The notes beneath the pieces were generated by a model that made no database searches, was not told the DNA's origin, and saw only the letters and a list, made by a program, of their open reading frames with translations. This document shows positions 26,500-35,078 of a DNA stretch of 64,000 bases, in pieces; the first letter of the stretch is position 1, and every line of letters starts with the position of its first letter. The stretch is taken from positions 1 to 64,000 of the forward strand of contig JABLXB010000002.1 in NCBI GenBank assembly GCA_013178305.1. The letters run 5' to 3'. Both the position numbers and the translations under genes were made by a program. Origin of the DNA: Bacillota bacterium (GTDB lineage: Bacteria > Bacillota > Sulfobacillia > JABLXB01).

Positions 26500-27990
26500 C
26501 TACGCTTCGTCCAGTTTCCCGCGCAGGGCCTGGTCTATCACCGACGTGATGTCCTTGTTGGTCGGCGGGGTGAGCAGGCTGACCACTACCATCACGACTG
26601 TGGTGACGATCATGCCCCACACACCGCCATAGATCCCGAACACGGGGTCAAACTCGGGCCCGCCGAGGAGCATCTTGGCTCCGACGATCGTCCCTGCGGC
26701 CAGGCCGGCTATGACTCCCTGCTTGTTGGCGCGCTTCCAGAACAACCCCGCGACGGCGACGGGGAACAGCGTTGCGCTCAGGCTCAGGGAGAGCAGGGTT
26801 AGTAATACAACCAAGTATGTGTCTTTGGCGTAGTAACCGACCAGCATGCCACCAAGGAGGAAGACGGCGGTCCACACCTTTCCGGTTCCCACAAGCTTCG
26901 CCTGGGAGACCTGGGGGTTGATCTTCTGGTGGACATCCTTCGCCACGCTGGATGCCAGCGCCAGCGCCAGTGAGTCAACGGTTGACATGGAAGCTGCGAA
27001 CAGTCCGACCACGATGAGCGCGCCAACCCACACCGGCAGGTAGCCCAGTATGAGGGTGGGCATGATAGCGTCGGCTTTCTCAAGGTTAGGGACAAGGAGC
27101 TTCCCGGCAAAGCCGTACAGCATGGCCGGATAGAATGTCAGTGTGGTGCCTATAGGGACTATGACGGCCATTGCAGCCAACGTCTTCCAGGTTTTGCACA
27201 TGTAGAACCGGACCCAGTTCTGGATCCACATTATGCCCCCTAAAGCATCACACAGCATATATCCGAACCATGCCTGCGGGGTAAGGAGGCCCTTCGCGCC
27301 GGGCAATCCCAGCAAAGCAGGGTGTTTCTCGGCGATTCCCTTCATAACGCCCCCGACGCCCCCTACCTGCGGAAGGAGGTACGCCAGTCCAAACCAGATC
27401 GCCACGAGCATAATGAGGCCCTGGACCAGGTCGGTCCACACGACACCCCTGGCTCCGCCGGTGATCGAGTAGAATCCGACGGTGGCGATGAATATTACGG
27501 CGCCCCAGTGGAACGGTATGACGCCCCCCGTGAGTGTCTCCAGGGTTAGCGACACGGATTTAACCTGGGAGCCGATGTATGGCGCGAGCCCGAGGATCAT
27601 CCAGAAGGCCATAACCATCCTAACCACGTCTGAGTCAAACCTGTGGGCAAAGAAGTCCCCCTGGGTCACGTAGTGAAACTTCTTTGCCAGCTTCCACATG
27701 GGGATGCCTATGACAAGGAACAGGAAGGCCCAGAGGAGGTTCGCCACGTTCGAATACCAGATGCCCATTCCGTGGGAATACACGAAGCCGGTGCAGCCAA
27801 TGTACATGTACGCGCTCTGGTACGTGGCGTAGAAAGTGAACGCCATGAATATCAGCCCGAAGGATCTGTTGCCGAGGAAGTAGTCCTCCAGAGTCGTAGT
27901 CGTAGAACGGGCACCTCTCAGGCCGATGTACATGGAGATCGCTACATACGCGGCTACGGCGGACAGAATTAGAACTACGCGCGGTTCCAT
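26500..27990 (-). CDS. Sodium:solute symporter (SSS family)
   Basis: A 496-residue transporter with about 13 membrane segments. Family features: DYFLGNRSFGLIFMAF near the N-terminus, STVDSLALALASSVAKD and ITGGARGVVWTDLVQ. It uses the sodium gradient to import a small solute such as an amino acid, vitamin or sugar. It is preceded by a small membrane gene only 3 bases away, and the pair lies behind a sigma-54 promoter. Confidence 0.92.
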   Translation of the reverse strand: MEPRVVLILSAVAAYVAISMYIGLRGARSTTTTLEDYFLGNRSFGLIFMAFTFYATYQSAYMYIGCTGFVYSHGMGIWYSNVANLLWAFLFLVIGIPMWKLAKKFHYVTQGDFFAHRFDSDVVRMVMAFWMILGLAPYIGSQVKSVSLTLETLTGGVIPFHWGAVIFIATVGFYSITGGARGVVWTDLVQGLIMLVAIWFGLAYLLPQVGGVGGVMKGIAEKHPALLGLPGAKGLLTPQAWFGYMLCDALGGIMWIQNWVRFYMCKTWKTLAAMAVIVPIGTTLTFYPAMLYGFAGKLLVPNLEKADAIMPTLILGYLPVWVGALIVVGLFAASMSTVDSLALALASSVAKDVHQKINPQVSQAKLVGTGKVWTAVFLLGGMLVGYYAKDTYLVVLLTLLSLSLSATLFPVAVAGLFWKRANKQGVIAGLAAGTIVGAKMLLGGPEFDPVFGIYGGVWGMIVTTVVMVVVSLLTPPTNKDITSVIDQALRGKLDEA

Positions 27991-27993
27991 GGC

Positions 27994-28233
27994 TCACTTC
28001 CACCTCGCTTCGCCTGACTGATCCAGGATTATCCGATAGAAGATCCAGGCCGCGATGATGAAGTACAAAACGTTCAGGAACAGGATGTAGTTCAGTACCT
28101 GCCCCGGATACGTATTGAAGAACCCCAGAACGGGGAACTCATAGAGGATGCCGAACAGAACGACGATCACGAGGCAGATAGGCCACCACACGCCTTTCGA
28201 GTGCACGAACCGACTGGTACCGCTGCCTTCCAT
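27994..28233 (-). CDS. Small membrane partner of the symporter
   Basis: A 79-residue protein with two membrane helices (WPICLVIVVLFGILY and VLNYILFLNVLYFIIAAWIFY). Short two-helix proteins encoded just before SSS transporters are common and are thought to form part of the transporter. The ATG has AGGAGG upstream. It is the first gene after the sigma-54 promoter at 28352. Confidence 0.75.
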   Translation of the reverse strand: MEGSGTSRFVHSKGVWWPICLVIVVLFGILYEFPVLGFFNTYPGQVLNYILFLNVLYFIIAAWIFYRIILDQSGEARWK

Positions 28234-28351
28234 GCGAATGCCTCCTTTCTATGATTGCGACTGGACCCGGGAAAACGCGCCGTGTACCGTGCCGACTCAA
28301 CACCCCCCTTCAGGCAATGGCAAGGTGGACTAAAGGACATTGTTCATTCAG

Positions 28352-28367
28352 TGCAAGTGCCATGCCA
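28352..28367 (-). promoter_or_regulatory. Sigma-54 (-24/-12) promoter
   Basis: The minus strand reads TGGCATGGCACTTGCA, a match to TGGCAY-N5-TTGCA with correct GG-to-GC spacing. It lies about 120 bases before the small membrane gene and downstream of the sigma-54 activator gene. Flanking GGACATTG copies at 28336 and 28400 and the dyad GTGTCC...GGAGACAC near 28431-28449 are candidate activator sites. Confidence 0.82.
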
Positions 28368-28457
28368 GACTCCCGTCGAGCGAAAAAGGCCGTCAGCCGG
28401 ACATTGCCCTTTCCTGGTAGTCAGGTGATGTGTCCGATTGCGGAGACACTGTACGAG

Positions 28458-30356
28458 CTATCGCACAGTGTGGCGTGTGCGGTCGGACATCTTCTTGTAG
28501 AGGGTGCTCCTGGAGATCCCGAGGTATTTGGCCGCCTTGGAACGGTTGCCCCCGCACTCGTCCAGCGCCTTCATGATTATCCCTTCCTCGGCCAGCCTGA
28601 GCGTCCTGTGGAACGATAGACTGGGGTCACCAGCACCAGCATCAGGCTCTGACAACTCAAGGCCTGCCTTGTACTGGGTGATCTCCCTGGGCAGACTACC
28701 GGGTTCGATAACATCGCTGTTCCCTAAGGCAACCGCCCTTTCAAGGATGTTTTGGAGTTGGCGGACGTTGCCCGGCCACGGAAACTCAAGCAGCATTCTG
28801 TACGTGTCATCCGAAATGGAGCATCTGCGTCCGCAAACAGCTGAGAGGACCGTGAGCGCCGATTCGGCAAGGTCAATGATGTCCTGCTTTCTTTCCCGCA
28901 GCGGCGGTATTTCCAGGCAGAAGACGTTCAACCTGTAATAAAGGTCCGCCCTGAATGCTCCTTCTTCAACAAGAGTCCAGAGGTCGCGGTTGGTCGCGGC
29001 TATGATCCTCACGTCCACGCGCTCTCTCGCCACGCTACCTATGGGCTGGATCGTGCCATCCTCAATGGCATGAAGGAGCTTGGCCTGGCAGACCAGGTCC
29101 AGGTCCGATATCTCGTCCAGGAAAAGCGTCCCTCCGTCAGATTCCCTGAACCTTCCTTTTCGCCCGGTGCGCAAAGCGCCAGTGAACGAACCCGGCGCGT
29201 AGCCAAAGAGCTCGCTTTCGACCAAATTCTGAGGAATCGCTGCGCAGTTGAGCACCACAAATGGGCCGTCCCGCCTTGGCGACGCCTCGTGTATCGCCCG
29301 GGCAAACAGGTTCTTGCCGGTGCCACTCTCGCCGATGATAAGGATGTTCCCGCGAAGCGAAGCCATCTTGTCGGCCATGATCACGCATTGCCTTATAGCC
29401 TCGCTGCCCCCCTGTATCCTTGCGAAAGGTGAGCTACCTATGCTGGCCCTCGCACCCGTCCTTGCACGTCCCTGAAAGCTGACCAGCGGCACATCGGATG
29501 GCCAGTGGTCCTGAACCCCGGCGTCCTCCAGGATGATAGCCGCACCGTCTACGTTCGCGTCGGATACCACCGGGACTACTGAGAACTTCAGCGGGACTCC
29601 GTTCACCAGTCTGGTGTGGGGCACTATAGCCCCTCTTCGACCACTGAAAATCATGTTGAGGTCCTCTATGCTCAACCCCTCGGTACACACTTGCTCCAAT
29701 TTGTTGCCCATGATCCCGATTTGGCTTTTCCCGGGCTCTTTTGCGGAGAAGAGGCCGCCCCGGAGGATATGGCCGAGATGTTCGCCACGGGCGGAATAGC
29801 CGGGAGCCTGGTAGAACTTCGTGCTGAAGTCCTTCGGATCGAGCGCGACCATGTGACCCACGGACACCTTGTATACGTAATCAAAGCGCTGCCCATCTAC
29901 CTCGATAAATGCCCTTTTTTCACCCAACCGCACATCGGCAGCGATTAGGTGTTTTCGACCCGAGGAGTCAGTCATGGAACAGGTGAGAGCGAGAGGTTTC
30001 CCGCTGCTGTGCTGGCCCACCAACACCTCCGCTGAGCCTGGTTCGCCTCCGACGCGCCCTATGGCCACGAAAGGATCGCCGCTCCTTAGCACGCCGTTTC
30101 GAACGCCGATTATCTCCAGGTCGCCAGGCATGAGTTTGCCATCATCGGCTCCGAGACACGTATCGCACACGATACTGACGTCTCCATCGGCGCACCTCCC
30201 TGCTGGGTGCCCCGGCCCCTTCGGGGAATCGAGTCCAAGGAGGATCCTCGCCTGGCGATTACACAGGACGATTTTTCTGGAGCGATCGACTACAATGATG
30301 CCTTCATGGAGACTATCAAAGACGCTTGTCAAGAATCGACTCGAGTCATCGGACAT
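28458..30356 (-). CDS. Sigma-54-dependent activator (PAS, AAA+, Fis HTH)
   Basis: A 632-residue enhancer-binding protein. The N-terminus (1-80) is PAS-like, with a Cys pair in VCDTCLG, and a second sensory segment follows. The AAA+ domain has Walker A GESGTGKN, the sigma-54 contact loop GSFTGA (instead of GAFTGA) and GGTLFLDEI. The C-terminal Fis-type HTH reads NRSKAAKYLGISRSTLYKK. It presumably activates the promoter at 28352 and hence the symporter unit. The Cys residues could sense redox or metal, which is inference. Confidence 0.9.
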   Translation of the reverse strand: MSDDSSRFLTSVFDSLHEGIIVVDRSRKIVLCNRQARILLGLDSPKGPGHPAGRCADGDVSIVCDTCLGADDGKLMPGDLEIIGVRNGVLRSGDPFVAIGRVGGEPGSAEVLVGQHSSGKPLALTCSMTDSSGRKHLIAADVRLGEKRAFIEVDGQRFDYVYKVSVGHMVALDPKDFSTKFYQAPGYSARGEHLGHILRGGLFSAKEPGKSQIGIMGNKLEQVCTEGLSIEDLNMIFSGRRGAIVPHTRLVNGVPLKFSVVPVVSDANVDGAAIILEDAGVQDHWPSDVPLVSFQGRARTGARASIGSSPFARIQGGSEAIRQCVIMADKMASLRGNILIIGESGTGKNLFARAIHEASPRRDGPFVVLNCAAIPQNLVESELFGYAPGSFTGALRTGRKGRFRESDGGTLFLDEISDLDLVCQAKLLHAIEDGTIQPIGSVARERVDVRIIAATNRDLWTLVEEGAFRADLYYRLNVFCLEIPPLRERKQDIIDLAESALTVLSAVCGRRCSISDDTYRMLLEFPWPGNVRQLQNILERAVALGNSDVIEPGSLPREITQYKAGLELSEPDAGAGDPSLSFHRTLRLAEEGIIMKALDECGGNRSKAAKYLGISRSTLYKKMSDRTRHTVR

Positions 30357-30399
30357 CCCTTGCTATCCCCCTCCAGGATTGGGACGCCACCGCCGGCAA

Positions 30400-30618
30400 C
30401 GATAAAGATGCCGTGGCATCCGCTTTGGCGATGAGCGATCTGCCGGTATCTCGCTACACGCGTCTTCGTCGGGTACCAGTCTAAGCGGAAGGTAGAAAGA
30501 CTCTTGGGGCTGGGCCTGGTTGACGGTGTTTACTGCCACATTGATTCACCGTGGCCGGCGGGACTCCTGTCGGCAGATACTCAGCGGCTTTTGCGGGGGT
30601 CCGGGGTCGATGGCCTGC
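30400..30618 (+). other. Open region before the IS, possible gene remnant
   Basis: Between the activator start and the IS left end lies a plus-strand open frame without a start codon (about 30436-30618). It reads protein-like, for example RVFVGYQSKRKVERLLG and VYCHIDSPWPAGLLSAD, and terminates inside the IS end. It may be the 5' or middle part of a gene cut by the insertion. I do not recognise it. Confidence 0.3.
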
Positions 30619-31608
30619 TAGTACTACTGCGTTAAGTGGCAGGAGATGGCGCCGTAGAGAATCACTGGATCATGATGACACGTACACAGCTTCAAGAATC
30701 GCGCTCACGGCTTGCGGCTTTCTTGGGGCCGATTCTGGCGAAACTTGGGCGTTCTGAGAGGCGGCATTGGGGCGCTTTCTGGGTCCAGGGTCTGCTGATG
30801 GAGGGGGGACGCAAGACAGCCGCTGGTTTGGACTGGCTCTCGATATGATTGACAGGGCGCTTGTCTTGCGGATTCCTGTGGGAGTAGTCACCGCGGACGC
30901 TGGCTATGGTGTAGTGGGTAAGTTTCGCACCGGCTTACGGCAGCGGCAGTTGAAATATGTTGTGGGCGTTCAAGAGAGCACCGGGGTATGGTTAACCGAG
31001 GAGACCAACAGTAAGCCAGCATACCAGGGGCGTGGACGTCCACGCAGACGGCGCTATGATTTGCCTGAACCGCAGTCGGTGTTGGAAGTAGCGAAGGCGC
31101 TTGGGCCTGGCTCGTGGCAACGCATAACGTGGCGGCAGGGTACAAAAGGCGACTTGACGAGCCGCTTCGCCGTAGTGAGGGCTCAGCCCTCATGCGGGCA
31201 CGCGAATCATGAAGTGCGAGACGTCATGGGCTGGCTGTTGATCGAATGGCCGGAAGACACCACGGAGCCCACCAAGTACTGGGTGTCCAATCTTCCTGAG
31301 GATACACCCGTGCAGGAGTTAGTGTATTGGGCGAAGATCAGGTGGTGGGTTGAGCAGAACTACGAACAGTTGAAACAAGAGGTCGGGCTGGACCACTTCG
31401 AAGGTAGGACCTGGACAGGTTGGCACCATCACGTGACATTATGCATGATTGCGTTCAACTTCCTTGCCCTGGAGACGTTGCGCTACTGGGTGGACCCTGC
31501 CCAGAGTGAGACGCGAACTCCAGAGGATGCTAATTGAGATATTCGGTTTTTGCCCGCTATGCATGAGAACGTGCAGAGTCAAACCACATACTTAACGCAG
31601 TAGTACTA
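30619..31608 (+). mobile_element. IS701-type element, internally deleted
   Basis: Perfect 18-bp terminal inverted repeats bound it: TAGTACTACTGCGTTAAG at 30619-30636 and its complement at 31591-31608. The length is about 990 bp, while full elements of this family are about 1.4 kb. The transposase inside lacks its central part. The flanking bases give CTAG at the left edge and CTAA at the right, so no clean target duplication is proven. Confidence 0.8.
30636..31537 (+). pseudogene. IS701-family transposase with central deletion
   Basis: An N-terminal piece (SRLAAFLGPILAKLGRSERR, GLLMEGGRKTAAGL) ends at about 30830. A C-terminal piece in another frame starts with WFGLALDMIDRALVLRIP and VTADAGYGVVGKFRTGLR and runs to 31537, including the late catalytic region YWAKIRWWVEQNYEQLKQE. 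About 120-150 codons carrying the first catalytic Asp region are missing and the reading frame changes at the join, so it cannot be active. Confidence 0.8.
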
Positions 31609-31647
31609 AGCCCAAAGTGGCGAGTTCCGCCTCATATAGATACAAAC

Positions 31648-31959
31648 GTGATCGCTTGCCCGGTAGTTTTCGGTTGGGGCAATTGCCGAGGCTATCGTCT
31701 AGGGAGCTTCAAGGTCACTTGCAGTGGGAGACAGTACGCGGTCGAGATAAGCAAGCCCAAGGGCTATCGTCATTTCAAGTGGCGCTATACCGACATTGAT
31801 GTTGGCGCCTCAGCGTGTCATTTCTGGTTGGGTCTGAAGCACCAGGACATCGACTGCACTATTCGAGTGATGGCCGATGCGGATAGAGCGGTGTGGGAGT
31901 TCATCACTGATGACGTGGTTAGTGGTGCGCGCAACGCGCTGTTTGCAGCTGTCTCGTGA
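31648..31959 (+). CDS. Hypothetical protein, 3' part of a cut gene?
   Basis: A 103-residue frame directly after the IS. It is mildly basic and reads like a real protein (RQYAVEISKPKGYRHFKW, ADADRAVWEF), but no family is recognised. The frame is open upstream as far as the IS right end. The segment ADADRAVWEF recurs after the hemolysin III gene as part of a 28-bp direct repeat, so this may be a gene fragment in a rearranged region. Confidence 0.35.
   Translation: MIACPVVFGWGNCRGYRLGSFKVTCSGRQYAVEISKPKGYRHFKWRYTDIDVGASACHFWLGLKHQDIDCTIRVMADADRAVWEFITDDVVSGARNALFAAVS
31876..31903 (+). repeat. 28-bp direct repeat, copy 1
   Basis: GATGCGGATAGAGCGGTGTG plus GGAGTTCA, identical to 32718-32745. Similarity continues weakly for about 25 bases on the left side. 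The two copies bracket the hemolysin III gene. Confidence 0.85.
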
Positions 31960-32049
31960 CGTTACACATGTGGTAATATTGAGGAGCGCAGCTGCCAAAC
32001 GGAGTCCCATAGTGCTGCCCCGCGCCGGCAGCGAGTGAGGTGGAGTGTC

Positions 32050-32688
32050 GTGAAGTCCTCTCGAGAACCCGCCAGCGCCCTGACCCACCTTATCGGGGCC
32101 CTCCTTTCTATAGGCGGTTTGGTAGCCCTGATCTACAAAGGCGCTGTCTACGGGACGGCCTGGCACGTGGTCTCCTTCACCGTTTTCGGCGTCAGCTTGA
32201 TCTTGCTGTATACCGCCAGCACGCTCTACCATGGTCTGGCGCTATCGGCAAGGGCCAGGCTCGCGCTCCGCAAGCTCGACCATATGATGATCTTCCTCCT
32301 GATCGCAGGTACATACACACCGTTCTGCCTGGTGCCTTTGCGGGGGGCTTGGGGGTGGCCTCTCTTCGGGGTCGTTTGGGGCTGCGCCGCGCTCGGAATG
32401 ATTGTGAAGTTGTTCTGGATGAATGTGCCTCGCTGGCTGTCTACCGGCTTCTACCTGCTCATGGGATGGCTTGTGCTTGTGGCGGCCTATCCCCTGTCTC
32501 GGGCGGTAACAACAGCTAGCCTGGCCTGGCTTGTGGCCGGCGGCCTCCTCTACACGATAGGCGCCGTATTCTATGCGGCAAAGTGGCCCAGTCCCTGGCC
32601 AGGCAGGTTCGGCTTCCACGAAATCTGGCACCTGTTTGTCATGGCGGGGAGTTCTGCCCATTTCGTAGCCGTACTCGCCCTCGTGTAA
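32050..32688 (+). CDS. Hemolysin III / PAQR-family membrane protein
   Basis: About 212 residues with seven membrane helices. The PAQR zinc-site motifs are present: STLYHGL, KLDHMMIFLLIAGTYTPF and HEIWHLFVMAGSSAHF. GTG 32050 follows AGGTGGAG; GTG 32035 is too close to it. Bacterial members (YqfA/HlyIII) affect membrane homeostasis; true haemolysis is usually unproven. It is the only plus-strand gene in this stretch and is flanked by a direct repeat. Confidence 0.88.
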   Translation: MKSSREPASALTHLIGALLSIGGLVALIYKGAVYGTAWHVVSFTVFGVSLILLYTASTLYHGLALSARARLALRKLDHMMIFLLIAGTYTPFCLVPLRGAWGWPLFGVVWGCAALGMIVKLFWMNVPRWLSTGFYLLMGWLVLVAAYPLSRAVTTASLAWLVAGGLLYTIGAVFYAAKWPSPWPGRFGFHEIWHLFVMAGSSAHFVAVLALV

Positions 32689-32717
32689 CTATCGAGTGCG
32701 CTGTTCGGTTGACGGCT

Positions 32718-32745
32718 GATGCGGATAGAGCGGTGTGGGAGTTCA
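32718..32745 (+). repeat. 28-bp direct repeat, copy 2
   Basis: Exact match to 31876-31903. The surrounding frame reads RLTADADRAVWEFNT, a partial second copy of the hypothetical protein end. Confidence 0.85.
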
Positions 32746-32795
32746 ACACGCGGCCTGTCTCTTTCCGACCGTCAGTTGCGCAAGCATTTCCTTGC

Positions 32796-33437
32796 TCAGA
32801 GCGCTGCGCCTTTCGAGACCGCGAGCCGCATTTTTTCGACGTACGCCTCCGGTATTGGATTCAGGCCTCCGGCGCTCAGCGCAAGGAATCCGACCTGAGC
32901 CCCTTCTTCTACGTAGATAGCCGCTGCCATTGCCTTCTTCATGTCTGGGGCTACGCATATGACGCCGTGGTTCTGCAGGAGCACCGAAGAGCCCTTGCCC
33001 AGCGCTTTCACGGCGACGTCCGCGAGTTCATTCGAACCCGGCAGCGCGAATGGTGCAACCGGAACCGGGCCACCAGCAAAGACAAGAGGCACGGTAACGA
33101 CCGGAAGAGGCCTGTTAAGGACCGAAAACACGGTTGCGTAGACCGAATGGGTGTGGATTACCGCCATCACATCCGGTCTCGCCCTGTAGATCGCCGTGTG
33201 CATCGGCGTCTCAGAGGAAGATTTGTGTTTCCCCTCCACGACCTCCCCGGAGACGGTGACCACGGGGATGTCTTCCGTCTTGAGCGTTTCGTAGGGCAGC
33301 GACGTAGGTGTGATAGCCACGTAACCTGTTGCGCTGTCTCTTGCTGAGATGTTCCCCGAGGTGCCCCTAATGAGCCCCAGCCTGCTCATCTCCAGGGCCG
33401 CTTTAAGAACCGTCTCCCGAACCTCCGACAGGATCAT
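32796..33437 (-). CDS. Class II aldolase (fuculose-phosphate type)
   Basis: About 213 residues. Class II aldolase/adducin features are GTSGNISARD (phosphate binding), SSETPMHTAIY (catalytic Glu), the zinc ligands HTHS, and LLQNHGV. It would cleave a ketose or ketose-1-phosphate into DHAP and an aldehyde. The ATG at 33437 is 6 bases after GGGAGGA; an ATG two codons earlier lies too close. It is the last gene of the PTS operon, consistent with polyol breakdown. Confidence 0.88.
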   Translation of the reverse strand: MILSEVRETVLKAALEMSRLGLIRGTSGNISARDSATGYVAITPTSLPYETLKTEDIPVVTVSGEVVEGKHKSSSETPMHTAIYRARPDVMAVIHTHSVYATVFSVLNRPLPVVTVPLVFAGGPVPVAPFALPGSNELADVAVKALGKGSSVLLQNHGVICVAPDMKKAMAAAIYVEEGAQVGFLALSAGGLNPIPEAYVEKMRLAVSKGAAL

Positions 33438-33453
33438 GTTCATTCCTCCCAGT

Positions 33454-34479
33454 CTACCAGCAGATAATCTCGTTCTTGACGCCGGTCCCCTTCGCATGGT
33501 CTTCGACGGCCTCAACGACATCATCCAGGCTGTAGGCTCCGGTCACGAAGTCTTCGGCTGTGATAACGCCGCGGCATATCATGTCGAACGCCATCGAAAC
33601 GTGTCTCGGTGTGGTATGGAAGAGGCCCTTGAGCGTGAGCTGCGAATAGTGCATCAGCTCGGTGCTGAGCGTGATCGTCGTGCCGCTCTTACATCCCCCG
33701 AACAGAACCACCGTCCCGCCCTTCCTGGCCATCAGGATGGTCTTTTCCCATATCTCCGGTAGCCCTACGGCTTCTATAGCGACGTCCACGCCTCTTCCTT
33801 CCGCAGTAAGATCCCTCACCGCCTTGACCTGGTCATCTACCTTCGAGGCGTTGATGGTTTCCGCGGCCCCCAGCTTCTTCGCGACTGCCAGTCGTTCCTC
33901 GGAAAGGTCGCAGCAGATGACTCTGGCACCCTGAGATGCCGCGCAGCGCAATAACATCAGCCCGATCGGACCCGCTCCGTTGACCACCACCGTGTCGGCA
34001 AGTCTAATGCCCGCCCCGTCAGCGCCGTACACTGCGCAGGCCAAAGGCTCGAGGAGAGCCGCCGCGCGGAAGGACAGGCCGTCCGGCATTTTGAACATGT
34101 TCTTGTTAACAATGGGAGCCGGGACCTTCACGTATTGCGCGAACGCCCCCTCAAGCCAGGTTCCGTTCGCGCACATGCTCGTGTCTCCTACCTTGCAGTA
34201 GTAACACGCGTTGCACGGAGCGCTGTTGTGCGTCGCTATCCTGTCGCCGACTTTGAACTTCGTTACCCCGGGCCCGGTCTCTACGATTGTACCGGAACAC
34301 TCATGCCCGAAGAGCCCGGGGCCTTTCCGCATGGGATGGCCTCTGCGGAACGTCTTTACGTCGGTTCCGCACGTCAAGGCGGATTCCACCTTGATGATGA
34401 CCTCACCCGGACCGGCCTTTGGCTCGGGAATCTCCTCGATCCTTACATCCCCCGGCCCGTAGAACATGGCTGCCTTCAT
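33454..34479 (-). CDS. Zinc-dependent alcohol dehydrogenase (polyol type) 1
   Basis: A 341-residue medium-chain dehydrogenase. The catalytic Zn site is ALTCGTDVK and GHECSGTI; the structural Zn cluster is CNACYYCKVGDTSMC; the cofactor motif is NGAGPIGLMLL. It resembles sorbitol/threonine dehydrogenases and probably oxidises a sugar alcohol or its phosphate. A second dehydrogenase of the same type lies two genes away. Confidence 0.88.
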   Translation of the reverse strand: MKAAMFYGPGDVRIEEIPEPKAGPGEVIIKVESALTCGTDVKTFRRGHPMRKGPGLFGHECSGTIVETGPGVTKFKVGDRIATHNSAPCNACYYCKVGDTSMCANGTWLEGAFAQYVKVPAPIVNKNMFKMPDGLSFRAAALLEPLACAVYGADGAGIRLADTVVVNGAGPIGLMLLRCAASQGARVICCDLSEERLAVAKKLGAAETINASKVDDQVKAVRDLTAEGRGVDVAIEAVGLPEIWEKTILMARKGGTVVLFGGCKSGTTITLSTELMHYSQLTLKGLFHTTPRHVSMAFDMICRGVITAEDFVTGAYSLDDVVEAVEDHAKGTGVKNEIICW

Positions 34480-34532
34480 GACTTACTGCTCCTCTCTCCC
34501 GACAATTCCCTGATCCCCCAGGGTATAGGCTC

Positions 34533-35063
34533 TCACCCTGCCGGTTCACCCAACCCCGACTGGATGATCCGGCATATTGCGGGATTGCGCCTGAGGCGTT
34601 CAATTTCTTCGCTCGTGAGGGGAGAAGGCCGGTCTCGTTCCGCGTCGACGAGGCACAAGAAGCCGAATGGCTCTGGACCCGCGTTCACAAGCTGGTGCGG
34701 GGTCCCGGGGGATATGTAAATGACATCCATGAACCCGACATCCCAGCACTCCTCCCCCACGATGACCCTACCCTTGCCCCTCACCCCGACGACGACATGC
34801 GAGTGAACGTGCTTCTCAAGGCTCGAGTACCCTCCGGGTGCCACCTCGAAGTACCTCAGGTGAAACGCCACCTTCTCCGAGTAGCCCGCCAGTATCATCC
34901 GTGAAATACCGGACCATCCGCCGTTTTCGGACTTGTACCGTTCCACACGGACGCCATCCCAGGTGAAATCCGGTGAGAACGTGTATTTCCGGGACTCGGC
35001 GCGCAGCCTTTCCATCTCGCTCGAACCTACGTCGCAGTCACAGCTGCTTTGCGCACAGGCCAT
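34533..35063 (-). CDS. Cupin-domain protein
   Basis: About 176 residues with a single cupin barrel: HLRYFEVAPGGYSSLEKHVHSHVVV holds the first metal motif, and YISPGTPHQLVNAG the second. The N-terminus has a Cys pair (SSCDCDVG). Cupins in sugar operons act as isomerases or as small binding proteins. ATG 35063 has GGAGGA 7 bases upstream. The role in this pathway is not determined. Confidence 0.75.
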   Translation of the reverse strand: MACAQSSCDCDVGSSEMERLRAESRKYTFSPDFTWDGVRVERYKSENGGWSGISRMILAGYSEKVAFHLRYFEVAPGGYSSLEKHVHSHVVVGVRGKGRVIVGEECWDVGFMDVIYISPGTPHQLVNAGPEPFGFLCLVDAERDRPSPLTSEEIERLRRNPAICRIIQSGLGEPAG

Positions 35064-35078
35064 CGACAAATCCTCCCA

